A stretch of 64,000 nt of DNA. Source: Novosphingobium sp. (GTDB taxonomy: Bacteria; Pseudomonadota; Alphaproteobacteria; Sphingomonadales; Sphingomonadaceae). The notes under the pieces were generated by a model that did no database searches, was not told where the DNA came from, and saw nothing but the letters and a program-made list of their open reading frames with translations. A program made the position numbers and the translations under genes. This document shows positions 51,247 to 59,244 of the stretch, in pieces; position 1 is the stretch's first letter; the number at the start of each line of letters is the position of its first letter. The stretch covers positions 310,001 through 374,000 of the forward strand of contig NZ_JAPZQX010000003.1 of NCBI RefSeq assembly GCF_027531025.1, given 5' to 3'.

Positions 51247-51842
51247 GAGCAGGCCCCCACTTCCGGTGCGGCCTGCTCGCTGGTGCCATAGGGCTGGTTG
51301 CGCAGCACCGTGGCGGAACGCAGTTCGAAGGTCTCGCTCTGCCCGGGGATCAGCGCCGCGACCGGGAAGGGGCGGCGATAGCGCACGGTCACGGTATAAA
51401 GCACCGCATCGCGCGCGCCGCCAAGGCCACCCTGGCCGGGATCGAGGTCCCAGGTGCCATTGCCATTGGCATCCTCGAACGGCTCGCCGCCATCGCAGGT
51501 GCCGTTGCGGTTGACGTCGGTATAGTCTTCGGGTCGGCTGATCTCGGTGAAGTTGGTATAGGATGCGCGGTTGAAGGTCAGCTGGGCCTGAGGGGCCACG
51601 GCCTGGACCGCGCGGGTGACGATCGCATCGACCTGCGCGGTGCTGCCGGCGGCGCCTTCGATGGTCGAATTGCGGGCGGCCTGCTGGATCGCGCCCTGCA
51701 GCATCTCGTTGGTGTACATGTTGTAGGCCAGGTCAAACAGCCCGAGCAGGGTGATGAGCAGCACCGGGGCGATCAGCGCGAACTCGGTCAGCGCAGCGCC
51801 CTGTTCGTCGCGCCACAGGTCGGTCAGCAGGCGGCGGATCAT
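51243..51842 (-). CDS. TadE-like pilus assembly protein (second gene of triplet 2)
   Basis: A 199-residue protein opening with MIRRLLTDLWRDEQGAALTEFALIAPVLLITLLGLFDLAYNMY, the pilin-like TadE motif. The C-terminal part has an Asp/Asn-rich loop (DVNRNGTCDGGEPFEDANGNGTWDLDPG) that resembles a dockerin/EF-hand calcium loop, unusual for TadE. The ATG at 51842 was chosen by homology; the open frame continues upstream inside the preceding gene. It overlaps its neighbours by 4 bp on each side. Confidence 0.87.
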   Translation of the reverse strand: MIRRLLTDLWRDEQGAALTEFALIAPVLLITLLGLFDLAYNMYTNEMLQGAIQQAARNSTIEGAAGSTAQVDAIVTRAVQAVAPQAQLTFNRASYTNFTEISRPEDYTDVNRNGTCDGGEPFEDANGNGTWDLDPGQGGLGGARDAVLYTVTVRYRRPFPVAALIPGQSETFELRSATVLRNQPYGTSEQAAPEVGACS

Positions 51843-53776
51843 CGCGACACCCTCAGATCGCCCATTTGCGCTGCGATCTTGCTGAAAACGTCGTTCAGTT
51901 CGGCGGAATTGTCGGCCTCGAAGAACTTGCCGGGTCCGGCGCACTCGGTCATCACCGGGTTCAGCCGCGTGCCGAAGCCGATGATCCAGACGGTGATATT
52001 GCGCTTCTTCACCTCGCTGCAGGCCACGCCAAAGCGGTTTTCGACCACGTTGGCCAGGGTCAGGCCGCCAGCCGGCCGGGCCGGGTTCCAGCGCCGCTTG
52101 TCGAGCGGTTCGATCCCGTAGGTACCGTAAGACAGGTCAAGCGGGGCGGTTTCCCCGTCGGTCAGGAAGATCAGGTGGCGACTGGTCGGCCGTCCGCCCA
52201 GGTCCGCGTTCTCATCCGCGAACAGCCCGGTTGGCGAAAGCAGCCGCCCGCCCCAGATCATCCCGATATCGTGATAGGTCGAACCCTGGGCAAACAGCGA
52301 CCGGACATAGCCATCGACTTCGCTCGACGACATTTCCGCCAGCTTGCGCGCCGGGGCGGGGCAGGCCGACAGCCCGGCCCACTGGGCCTGGAGATAGCCG
52401 TTGCTGGTCATCACCGGGCTGCGGAAGGTGCCGCGTCCGTTCCACCAGATTTCCGGTTCATAGGAAATCTCGTTGAGCATCGGCCGCCACTGCGACTTGG
52501 TATCATTGGCACTGGGCACCAGGTCGATGTCGAGGTCGAGCGCCTTGGAGAGGTCGACATTGTCGTAATCGTCGATCTCGTAGGTATCGCGTTCCTCGAT
52601 GCAGCCGCGGAACCAGGCGGTCAGCGGCTGGACGGTGGGGGCCGGATAGCCTTCCATCATCACGTTGATCGAACCCGGCTTCAGCGGATCGTCGCCGGTC
52701 GCGCCCTTGAGAAAGCTGACGTCGACAGTGACGGGCCGGTAGTGCCAGTTGTAGACAACCCGCGATCCGGTGCCGGTTTTCCGCCGGGTCCAGGAATAGG
52801 TATAATTGTTGTAGATCGATCCGGTCACATCGACGGTCAGCCCGTCGGAGGAGACCCCGCAGGAATAGCTGGTGCCGTTGATCCGGGTCGTGCCGCTTTC
52901 GGTGCCGTCCCGGGCGACCGAATAGGCCAGGTTGGTCGATACCGCCGTGCTCGCGGGGCAACTTGCGGCCGGATAGCTGGCGACCGGGCTCTGCGTGCCG
53001 CTGATGTAGGTATAGGTCGTGTCGAAGATGTCGTAGCTTTCGGTCCGGCCGGTCTCCCGGTTGACCCGCCCGTTGTATTGCCAGCGGTCCACCACCCAGT
53101 CCGATTTCAGCAGGAAGCCGACGTTGACGTTGGTGGAATAGGGCATGAAGCCGTACCGCACGCGAGTGCCCGGCGTCTTGCTGCCTTCGACCTGGGCATG
53201 GAACGACCTGACCACGCTGCGCAGCGCCTGGATCCGGGTCTGGCTGTCGCCCGGGTTGGTCCAGTTCATCGATCCGGTGGTATCCAGCACGAACATGATG
53301 TCGGTATTGCTGAAGTTCAGCCGCGCTTCGCAGCCCACGGCCACGTCGACCTGGTCATAGCCGAACAGGTTCATGATCGTGGTCGGCACCTCGACCGAGG
53401 CGGTGCCCGAGATCGCGTAGTCCTGTTCCAGCGTCATGATGAAATTGCGCTCGCGCGTGCCATAGGCGCCATCGCGGAAGTTTAGGTTGAAGAACCGGTT
53501 GCCCACCGTATCGACATCGGCCGGGATTTCTCCGCTGGCGATGAATTGCGAACCCAGCTTCTTGCGCGCGGCCAGCACCCCGGCGTCGCAGGCCTGCTGC
53601 AACCGGCTCTGCGCCAGGTAGCTGCGGCCCATGTCGATCCCGCCGCCGACCATGGCCAGCAGGGGGAACAGGCCCGCAGCGATCATCGCCAGCGTATTGC
53701 CGGCCCGGTCGTGCGCCAGCTGGCGGAGAAAGCCCGCCGGCTGCGCCGAAGCCTTGCTGGCAGTTGCGTGATCCAT
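51839..53776 (-). CDS. TadG-like protein with von Willebrand A domain (first gene of triplet 2)
   Basis: A 645-residue secreted or anchored protein. The N-terminal Tad segment (DRAGNTLAMIAAGLFPLLAMVGGGIDMGRSYL) is a pilin-like TM helix. The vWA domain begins near residue 160 with the MIDAS motif DIMFVLDTTGSMN and resumes at HLIFLTDGETAP and ITVWIIGFG, separated by a long insertion of about 250 residues rich in Tyr, Ser, Thr and Asn. It probably acts at the cell surface in pilus or adhesin function. A 141-bp AT-rich gap with a CtrA half-site precedes it. Confidence 0.88.
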   Translation of the reverse strand: MDHATASKASAQPAGFLRQLAHDRAGNTLAMIAAGLFPLLAMVGGGIDMGRSYLAQSRLQQACDAGVLAARKKLGSQFIASGEIPADVDTVGNRFFNLNFRDGAYGTRERNFIMTLEQDYAISGTASVEVPTTIMNLFGYDQVDVAVGCEARLNFSNTDIMFVLDTTGSMNWTNPGDSQTRIQALRSVVRSFHAQVEGSKTPGTRVRYGFMPYSTNVNVGFLLKSDWVVDRWQYNGRVNRETGRTESYDIFDTTYTYISGTQSPVASYPAASCPASTAVSTNLAYSVARDGTESGTTRINGTSYSCGVSSDGLTVDVTGSIYNNYTYSWTRRKTGTGSRVVYNWHYRPVTVDVSFLKGATGDDPLKPGSINVMMEGYPAPTVQPLTAWFRGCIEERDTYEIDDYDNVDLSKALDLDIDLVPSANDTKSQWRPMLNEISYEPEIWWNGRGTFRSPVMTSNGYLQAQWAGLSACPAPARKLAEMSSSEVDGYVRSLFAQGSTYHDIGMIWGGRLLSPTGLFADENADLGGRPTSRHLIFLTDGETAPLDLSYGTYGIEPLDKRRWNPARPAGGLTLANVVENRFGVACSEVKKRNITVWIIGFGTRLNPVMTECAGPGKFFEADNSAELNDVFSKIAAQMGDLRVSR

Positions 53777-53845
53777 CCCCGGCCGAAACCTCCTGCACCG
53801 AGGCTTCGGCGTTAGTCAGGCTGGGTAACGGCGCGGCAAAGATAT

Positions 53846-53853
53846 ATGGTTAA
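53846..53853 (-). promoter_or_regulatory. CtrA half-site (TTAACCAT) upstream of the vWA gene
   Basis: TTAACCAT on the minus strand in the AT-rich 141-bp gap (53777-53917) upstream of the TadG-like gene matches the half-site reported for CtrA in Caulobacter. No full TTAA-N7-TTAA partner is seen. Weak evidence on its own; it gains from the box at 56170-56185. Confidence 0.35.
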
Positions 53854-53917
53854 TTACGTAAGCAAAACCATTGATTGGCCGGTGTCGAGGGCCAGCCGTG
53901 CCATCGCTCTCCGGCGG

Positions 53918-54352
53918 TCAAGTCGCGACGTAGACCGGGCGGTTGACTGTGATTGTCGGCGCGCCAACCCCAATGAAGCCGAGCAGGCCCTGCGGGACAT
54001 AGCTGACCTGGATGTTGAACCGTTTCGTGCCGGTAATGGCCGAGGCTGGCTGGGTGACATTTACCGTCAGGTTGTCGATTTGCAGGCCATAGGGCGGATT
54101 GACCGCATAGGCGATCGCGCGGCTTTCGACCTGCTCGGCGGTCAGATCGTTGTCCTTCTGGTATTCGACCGTCGTGAAGCGCGCCGTGTCCGTCACCACC
54201 GAGCGGACCGCGTTATAGGCGTGCATGTGCAGGCCCACCTGCAGCACGCCCAGCATTAGCGAGAAGAGCACCGGTGCCAGGATGGCGAACTCGATGATCG
54301 TGCTGCCCTGCCGGTCGTGCCGCAGCTGATGAAGGAAGCGCCCGCCGATCAC
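53918..54352 (-). CDS. TadE-like pilus assembly protein (third gene of triplet 1)
   Basis: A 144-residue pseudopilin with the motif RQGSTIIEFAILAPVLFSLMLGVLQVGLHMHAYNAV near the N terminus and a small periplasmic domain. GTG at 54352 overlaps the stop of the upstream tadE-like gene (GTGA), which decides the start; the longer frame up to 54415 lies inside that gene. It is the last gene of the upstream triplet. Confidence 0.87.
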   Translation of the reverse strand: MIGGRFLHQLRHDRQGSTIIEFAILAPVLFSLMLGVLQVGLHMHAYNAVRSVVTDTARFTTVEYQKDNDLTAEQVESRAIAYAVNPPYGLQIDNLTVNVTQPASAITGTKRFNIQVSYVPQGLLGFIGVGAPTITVNRPVYVAT

Positions 54353-54816
54353 GAGATTTGCACCGTGCGCTGCACGCGATAGTTCATCGCCTGGCCGACC
54401 CCGAAATTGGTCCACATCGGGTTGTAGGTATCGGTCAGCGTGACCTGGACATAGGTGGAGATCACGGCATTGCTGTTGCAGCTGCTGCTGGCGGCAACCA
54501 GCGTGGTGTTGTTGCCGCAGCGGAACATCTTGACCACTGCCACCTTGTTTGACGGCAGGGACAGGGTGCTCATCAGCACGCTCTGGATCGTGTTCACATC
54601 GGTCGCCGTGCCATTGGCGACGGCCAGCACGATGCTTTGCACTTCGGTTGCGCCGGCCTGGAGATCGGATTGACGGCCGATCATCCGGCTGATGTCGAAA
54701 GTGCCCAGGGCCAGCAGGACCAGCACCGGCGCGACAATGGCGGTTTCCACCACCACCGAGCCGGCGATCGAGTGACGCAGCCGCGCGAGCAACAAGGACA
54801 GTACCCCGGCCATCAT
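54349..54816 (-). CDS. TadE-like pilus assembly protein (second gene of triplet 1)
   Basis: A 155-residue pseudopilin: MMAGVLSLLLARLRHSIAGSVVVETAIVAPVLVLLALGTFDISRMI shows the TadE pattern with Glu early in the hydrophobic stretch. The periplasmic part has two Cys (FRCGN, SSSCNS) that could form a disulfide. It overlaps both neighbours (ATGA at 54816 with the preceding gene). Confidence 0.86.
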   Translation of the reverse strand: MMAGVLSLLLARLRHSIAGSVVVETAIVAPVLVLLALGTFDISRMIGRQSDLQAGATEVQSIVLAVANGTATDVNTIQSVLMSTLSLPSNKVAVVKMFRCGNNTTLVAASSSCNSNAVISTYVQVTLTDTYNPMWTNFGVGQAMNYRVQRTVQIS

Positions 54817-56096
54817 GCCACCAGGTTGACCTTGGCGATCGAGGTGCCGGCGCTGTTGGTCTGGTTGGTGGTGCAGCGCGTGTCGAGATAGGCGTTACCC
54901 AGCACGTTGATCCGGCGCGCCGAGATCTGCAGGCAGGTGCTGCTGATGCTGGACGTACCGTTCAGTCGCGCGGTCCCCTTGGGCAGGTAGATCGTACCCT
55001 GGAACAACGACGTGGAATTGCCGTTGATGATGTGATCCTGGGTCGGGTTGCTGTTGCGATCCTCGAAGATCAGCATGTTGGCATAGCGGTTGGCCAGGGT
55101 CGTCGAATAGCCCAGCGCGATGAAGTTTGATGCCTGCATCGGGGTCAGCGACAAGGTGTTGCCGTTGCCGCTGCCGCCCAGCTTCAGTGTCGCGCCGTTG
55201 CGCAGGACAAACATGACGTTGGCCCCGGTCACCGTGAAGTTGCCGGTCAGGTCCAGTTCGCCGCCATTGATCACGTAGATGCCCGAACCAAAGGTGGTGC
55301 GGCATCGCACGGTCAGCCCGTTATAGGTCCCGGCCAGGGGCGACGCCTGGGCGTTGCGGCCGCCGGTACAGGCATAGGTGCGGGCTGTATTGTTGGTCGG
55401 CGGGGTCAGGTCGGCAAAGGTGTCGGTCAGACCGGTGACCTTTTCGGTCAGCACGGATTCGTTGGCTGCCGGAACCGAGGCCGTGCCGCAGGTCGCAATC
55501 GAATCGGTAACCACGGTGGCCGAACCATCGATCGTGATCGCATCGTCCGAGCAGGACAGCGCCGCGAGGCCGCAGCGTGCCTGGATGTTGGCATTGCCGC
55601 CAACGCTGAACGTCGTGCCACTGTCACCCACCGCGATGAGGCAGGCCGAATAGTTCTGCCCGGCCTGGAAGCTGGCCTGCGAATAGGCGCCGATCGTCAC
55701 GGCGGATCCAGTGATGAAGCTGGAGAAGGGCAGGGCGCGAGTGGCCGTGGCGCGCACGATCACGCTGTTGTTCGAGCCGTTGGCGTAACTGGCCAGCTGG
55801 AACGTGGGCGTTGAGGCGAAACCACGGGTCAAAGCCAGGTTGTTATTGTAATCCTGCGTGCCGCGGGTGGTGTAACTGGTGCGGCTGTTGGCGTTGGACA
55901 GGGCCCAGGCGGCGGCCAGTGCACCCTGGTCGGTTGCCTGCTGAAGCTCACGCTTCCAGGCATACCATTGGGCGACATCCACCGCCGCGCCAGCGCCGCC
56001 GATCAGCATCGGCACGCCGACCGCGACGAGCATGAGGGCGTTCCCGCTCGAGTTTTTCCGCAGCCTGCGCAGGGTTTTTGCGATCCGAAGCAGCAT
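54813..56096 (-). CDS. TadG-like protein with a repetitive beta-rich C-terminal domain (first gene of triplet 1)
   Basis: A 427-residue protein. The N-terminal SSGNALMLVAVGVPMLIGGAGAAVDVAQWYAWKRELQQATDQGALAAAWAL is the Tad-like membrane segment. No vWA MIDAS motif is present. Instead residues about 130-410 are rich in Thr, Asn, Gly and Ser with short beta repeats (GGNANIQARCGLAALS, NGGELDLTGNFTVTGANVMFVLRNGATLKLGGSG), suggesting a beta-helix or adhesin-like fold. A CtrA-like box lies upstream. It is divergent from the next gene on the plus strand. Confidence 0.82.
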   Translation of the reverse strand: MLLRIAKTLRRLRKNSSGNALMLVAVGVPMLIGGAGAAVDVAQWYAWKRELQQATDQGALAAAWALSNANSRTSYTTRGTQDYNNNLALTRGFASTPTFQLASYANGSNNSVIVRATATRALPFSSFITGSAVTIGAYSQASFQAGQNYSACLIAVGDSGTTFSVGGNANIQARCGLAALSCSDDAITIDGSATVVTDSIATCGTASVPAANESVLTEKVTGLTDTFADLTPPTNNTARTYACTGGRNAQASPLAGTYNGLTVRCRTTFGSGIYVINGGELDLTGNFTVTGANVMFVLRNGATLKLGGSGNGNTLSLTPMQASNFIALGYSTTLANRYANMLIFEDRNSNPTQDHIINGNSTSLFQGTIYLPKGTARLNGTSSISSTCLQISARRINVLGNAYLDTRCTTNQTNSAGTSIAKVNLVA

Positions 56097-56169
56097 CTTG
56101 TTCCTCGTCGACCGGATTCTTTCGCGATCTTTCTAGCGGTTCTTCCTCTATGCCAGTTGAAGGAGCCTG

Positions 56170-56185
56170 GTTAAGGCGGCGTAAA
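56170..56185 (-). promoter_or_regulatory. CtrA-like box upstream of the tad triplets (TTTA-N7-TTAAC)
   Basis: On the minus strand TTTA, seven bases, then TTAAC, one mismatch from TTAA-N7-TTAAC, about 75 bp upstream of the first TadG-like start (56096). In Caulobacter CtrA controls pilus genes, so the target makes sense. The gap 56097-56228 is shared with a divergent gene. Confidence 0.5.
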
Positions 56186-56228
56186 CCCTGACACCTCGGA
56201 ACCATTTAGACGCCCGGAACGACCAGCG

Positions 56229-56885
56229 ATGGACATTGCCGACCACCTTGCCGAACTGCCGCAGGCGTCGCGCCTGGCGCTGGCCTATGCGCCCGCAGCG
56301 GCGCGCGGCGGCGTGCTGGCGCTGCTGGCCTTCGACGCGCGGCTGGCGGGGATCGTCCGGCGGGCCCGCGAACCGTTGCTGGGCCAGATGCAGCTCGCAT
56401 GGTGGCGCGACCAGTTGCAGCGTGAACCGGCGAGCCGGCCGAAGGGCCAACCGCTGCTGCAACTGCTGGCAAGCCTTGAAGGCCAGGCTGACGAGCTGGT
56501 TGCGCTGGTCAACGGCTGGGAGGAGCTGCTTGATCCTGCGGCGGTCGACCGGCGTGGCCTTGAAGCCCTGGCCGAGGCACGCGGGCGGAGCTGGGCTGCC
56601 CTGGCCCGCATGCTGGCGGGGGATGGCGCGGCTGGTACCGCCGGCCACGCGGGCTACCAATGGGCCCTGGCCGACCTGGCTGCTGGACTGGGCCAGGCCG
56701 AGGACCGGGCCGCGATTGCGCCGCTGCTGGCCGCTTGCGACTGGAACCCGGTGGCCTTGCCGCGCAGACTGCGCAGCCTGGCGATCCTGCACGGCCTGGC
56801 TCGCCGTGCGCGGGGCACCGGTCCCTTGCTCGATGGGCCGGGGGCCTTGGCAGTTGCCGTTCGCATCGGCATGCTGGGCCGCTAG
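56229..56885 (+). CDS. Squalene/phytoene synthase-family-like protein without catalytic aspartates
   Basis: A 218-residue helical protein. RLALAYAPAAARGGVLALLAFDARLAGIVRRAREPLLGQMQLAWWRDQL matches the start of the squalene/phytoene synthase fold, especially the NDUFAF6-like branch with the conserved REP-LG-MQL-WWRD pattern. The two DxxxD metal motifs needed for prenyl transfer are not seen, and the protein is shorter than the active enzymes (about 280 or more). It is probably non-catalytic, perhaps a respiratory complex assembly factor. The next gene follows by 21 bp. Confidence 0.75.
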   Translation: MDIADHLAELPQASRLALAYAPAAARGGVLALLAFDARLAGIVRRAREPLLGQMQLAWWRDQLQREPASRPKGQPLLQLLASLEGQADELVALVNGWEELLDPAAVDRRGLEALAEARGRSWAALARMLAGDGAAGTAGHAGYQWALADLAAGLGQAEDRAAIAPLLAACDWNPVALPRRLRSLAILHGLARRARGTGPLLDGPGALAVAVRIGMLGR

Positions 56886-56906
56886 GGCGGCAATGGGAGT
56901 CAGTTG

Positions 56907-57374
56907 ATGAATCGCACTGTCTTGGGTGCCGTGATCGGCCTGCTGCTGGCTGCCGCCGGGCTGTTCTGGTGGCAGGGCCGGGCCGCGGTGGAGAGCGCGG
57001 CCCCGCCGCCGCCGACCATGGCCGAGATCCCCGCCGAGGCTGACCTTGAGGCCATCCCAACCGAAGATGGTGACGGACTGTATGGTCCCGCGCTGCCGCA
57101 AGTGGACGAGGACACCCGCGAGGAGCGCCGCTTCAACCGGCTGGACCGCAACCGCGACAACCTGATCAATCGCAACGAGGCCTTGCAGCCCCGCGTCGCC
57201 GCCTTCCGCAAGCTTGATCGCGATGGCAACAACCTGCTGAGCTTCGAGGAATGGGCCGTGGCCACCTCGAACCGGTTCAAGGGGGCGGACGGTGATGGCA
57301 ATGGCCAGCTGACCCGCACGGAATTCGAAAAGACCCGGCCCCCGCGCCCCGCGCGGCCCCAGTGCAAGTGCTGA
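56907..57374 (+). CDS. EF-hand calcium-binding membrane protein
   Basis: A 155-residue protein with an N-terminal TM helix (about residues 4-22), an acidic/Pro-rich linker and three EF-hand loops: DRNRDNLINRNE, DRDGNNLLSFEE and DGDGNGQLTRTE, each with acidic residues at the first and last loop positions. The C terminus ends QCKC. It probably binds calcium in the periplasm. ATG at 56907, or a TTG one codon before it. Function unknown beyond calcium binding. Confidence 0.85.
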   Translation: MNRTVLGAVIGLLLAAAGLFWWQGRAAVESAAPPPPTMAEIPAEADLEAIPTEDGDGLYGPALPQVDEDTREERRFNRLDRNRDNLINRNEALQPRVAAFRKLDRDGNNLLSFEEWAVATSNRFKGADGDGNGQLTRTEFEKTRPPRPARPQCKC

Positions 57375-57383
57375 TTGTGGCAA

Positions 57384-57410
57384 CGCCCGCCCGGCAGAAC
57401 CGGACGGGCG
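57384..57410. terminator. Hairpin between convergent EF-hand and outer-membrane protein genes
   Basis: CGCCCG (57384-57389) with CGGGCG (57405-57410), and inner CCGG/CCGG pairing, around a short loop. It ends both the EF-hand gene and the downstream minus-strand gene. The plus side continues CTGACTTTCG, a weak T-run. Confidence 0.5.
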
Positions 57411-57434
57411 CTGACTTTCGGCCTTTGGCCAGGC

Positions 57435-58196
57435 TTAGAAGCGATAGTTCACACCAGCGCGAACCAGATGCAGCCGCAGGTCCTGGCGCACCGTTTCGCT
57501 GTAGGCCGGGCTGGTGAAGGCGCTGCCTGGGCGATAGGCGGTGGCATAGGTGGCCGTCCCCTGATCGGCGTAATTGTAGGACAGGCGAACGGAGAGGTTA
57601 TCGCCAAGCCGTTGCTCAAGGCCGCCGCCCACGACAAAGCCGTCCATCGTCTTTTCCAGTTCGCCGCTCTTCAGGTAGTTCCCGCTCGAGGTGACGGTCG
57701 CCCCGAACCGGGCCTTGGTCCAGGCCCAGCCGCCTTCGCCATAGATCAGCGTGTTGCCAAAGGCGACGCCGGCCTTGGCCTTGATCGACGACATGCGCTT
57801 GGCGTTGATCGAGTTGGTGAAGGTATAGCTCAGCGTCGGCGTGCGCGGAACCCGCAGTGCTCCGCTGCTGACCGTTTCGGAGCCGGGGAGGAACGAGGTG
57901 TCCGCTTCGACCCCCAGTACCAGCGAGCCGGTCTGGTAATTGTAGCCGATCTGTGCGCCGAGGTTGTAACCGTCATCGCGCTGGCGCTCGGCCATGTTGT
58001 TGGCAACGAAACCGCGCAAGCTGGCGGCTTCGGTCGACCAGGCTCCGCCCAGGGTGACATCGGTGGCCGAGCGCGTCTGGTTGAACCCGCCATGGACACC
58101 CGCATAGAAACCGGTCCAGTCGGCTTCATCGTCTGCCAGTGCGGGTGAGGCGGTCAGGCCCAGCGCTAGGGCGGTCAGGGTCAGATAGCGGTTCAT
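57435..58196 (-). CDS. Outer membrane beta-barrel protein (Omp25/31-like), paralog 2
   Basis: A 253-residue protein with a signal peptide ending SPALAD, then DWTGFYAGVHGGFNQTRS, the usual first strand of small Omp25/Omp31-type porin-family proteins. The rest alternates hydrophobic and polar residues and ends in aromatic F (AGVNYRF), as barrels assembled by BamA do. It shares length and many blocks (GGWAWTKAR, TMDGFVVGGG, SVRLSYNYADQG, VRQDLRLHLVR) with the next gene. RBS GGAG precedes the ATG. Confidence 0.88.
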   Translation of the reverse strand: MNRYLTLTALALGLTASPALADDEADWTGFYAGVHGGFNQTRSATDVTLGGAWSTEAASLRGFVANNMAERQRDDGYNLGAQIGYNYQTGSLVLGVEADTSFLPGSETVSSGALRVPRTPTLSYTFTNSINAKRMSSIKAKAGVAFGNTLIYGEGGWAWTKARFGATVTSSGNYLKSGELEKTMDGFVVGGGLEQRLGDNLSVRLSYNYADQGTATYATAYRPGSAFTSPAYSETVRQDLRLHLVRAGVNYRF

Positions 58197-58320
58197 TGTC
58201 AGTACTCCGTGTCAGGTTTGCCACCCTCGCACGCCAGTGCTGACCCGAACCTTGCTGCAAGTTGTACGAAGCCGTCTTCGCGCTGTACCGGTACCTCAAC
58301 CTGCGGTTACTGAACGGCAA

Positions 58321-58353
58321 GACGCCCGCCCGGGGGCTTCCCGGACGGGCGTC
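58321..58353 (-). terminator. Terminator after outer-membrane protein paralog 1
   Basis: GACGCCCG (58321-58328) pairs with CGGGCGTC (58346-58353), with further CCCGG/CCGGG pairing inside. On the minus strand it is followed by TTGCC. It resembles the hairpin at 57384-57410 and may be part of the same ancestral duplication as the gene. Confidence 0.6.
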
Positions 58354-58374
58354 CATGTCTTGATCCCGGACTGA

Positions 58375-59136
58375 TCAGAACCGGTAGTACACGCCCACCC
58401 GCACCAGGTGCAGCCTGAGGTCCTGCGTCACGGTTTCGGTATAGGCCGGCGTCGTGAAACTGCTGCCCGGCTGATAGGCCGTGGTATAGGTTTCGTCGCC
58501 CTGATCGGCATATTGATAGCTCAACCGCACCGAAACGTTGTTACCCAGGCGGTGTTCGATCCCGCCTCCGACGATGAAGCCGTCCATGGTCCGGTCAACC
58601 AGCGCGGCCTTGCGGTAATTGCCGTTGGACTGGACGTTGACGCCCAGTCTGGCCTTGGTCCAGGCCCAACCGCCATCGACATAGAGCAGGGTCCTGCCCA
58701 GGGGCACCCCGGCCTTTGCCTTGAGGGCGAAATGGTGCTTGGGTTCGATAATGTTCATGTAGCTGTAGCTGAGCGTCGGGAATGTGGGCACGGCCAGCGG
58801 CCCGCGCTGGATCGTCTCACCGCCGTTCAGGTAAGTGAACTCACCCTCCACACCCAGCACGGCACCGCCGGTCTGGACGTTGTAGCCCAGCACGACACCG
58901 GTGTTGGGGCTGCCATCGGACTGGCGTGCTCCCATGTTGTTGCTGAAGAAATCCCGCAGCGCCTGGGTTTCAACCGACCATTGGCCGCTCAGCGCAACGG
59001 TAGTGTCGGATTTTGTTCCCGTATACCCGCTCTGGATCCCGATATAGGCCCCGGACCAGTCCTCTTCGTCCTGGGCCAATGCCGGACTGGCGGTAACTCC
59101 AAGCGCAATAGCTGTGATCGTGACGATAGATTTCAT
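58375..59136 (-). CDS. Outer membrane beta-barrel protein (Omp25/31-like), paralog 1
   Basis: A 253-residue protein, same length as its neighbour. Signal peptide ends SPALAQ; DWSGAYIGIQSGYTGTKSD opens the barrel, and VGVYYRF ends it. Clear tandem paralog of the gene at 57435-58196 (shared GGWAWTKARLG, TMDGFIVGGGIEHRLGNNVSVRLSYQYADQG, TQDLRLHLVRVGVYYRF). Upstream, an AT-rich stretch (about 59165-59200) may hold the promoter; GAAAGGA is the likely ribosome binding site. Confidence 0.88.
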   Translation of the reverse strand: MKSIVTITAIALGVTASPALAQDEEDWSGAYIGIQSGYTGTKSDTTVALSGQWSVETQALRDFFSNNMGARQSDGSPNTGVVLGYNVQTGGAVLGVEGEFTYLNGGETIQRGPLAVPTFPTLSYSYMNIIEPKHHFALKAKAGVPLGRTLLYVDGGWAWTKARLGVNVQSNGNYRKAALVDRTMDGFIVGGGIEHRLGNNVSVRLSYQYADQGDETYTTAYQPGSSFTTPAYTETVTQDLRLHLVRVGVYYRF

Positions 59137-59244
59137 CTCGTCCTTTCAAACCAGCGCGACCCGGTCAGGATGTAATATACGAAGTTTCACTGATGGGGAA
59201 TTGTAAGGAGGCGACTTTTGCGCAGATTTGCGCCGATTCGGGGT

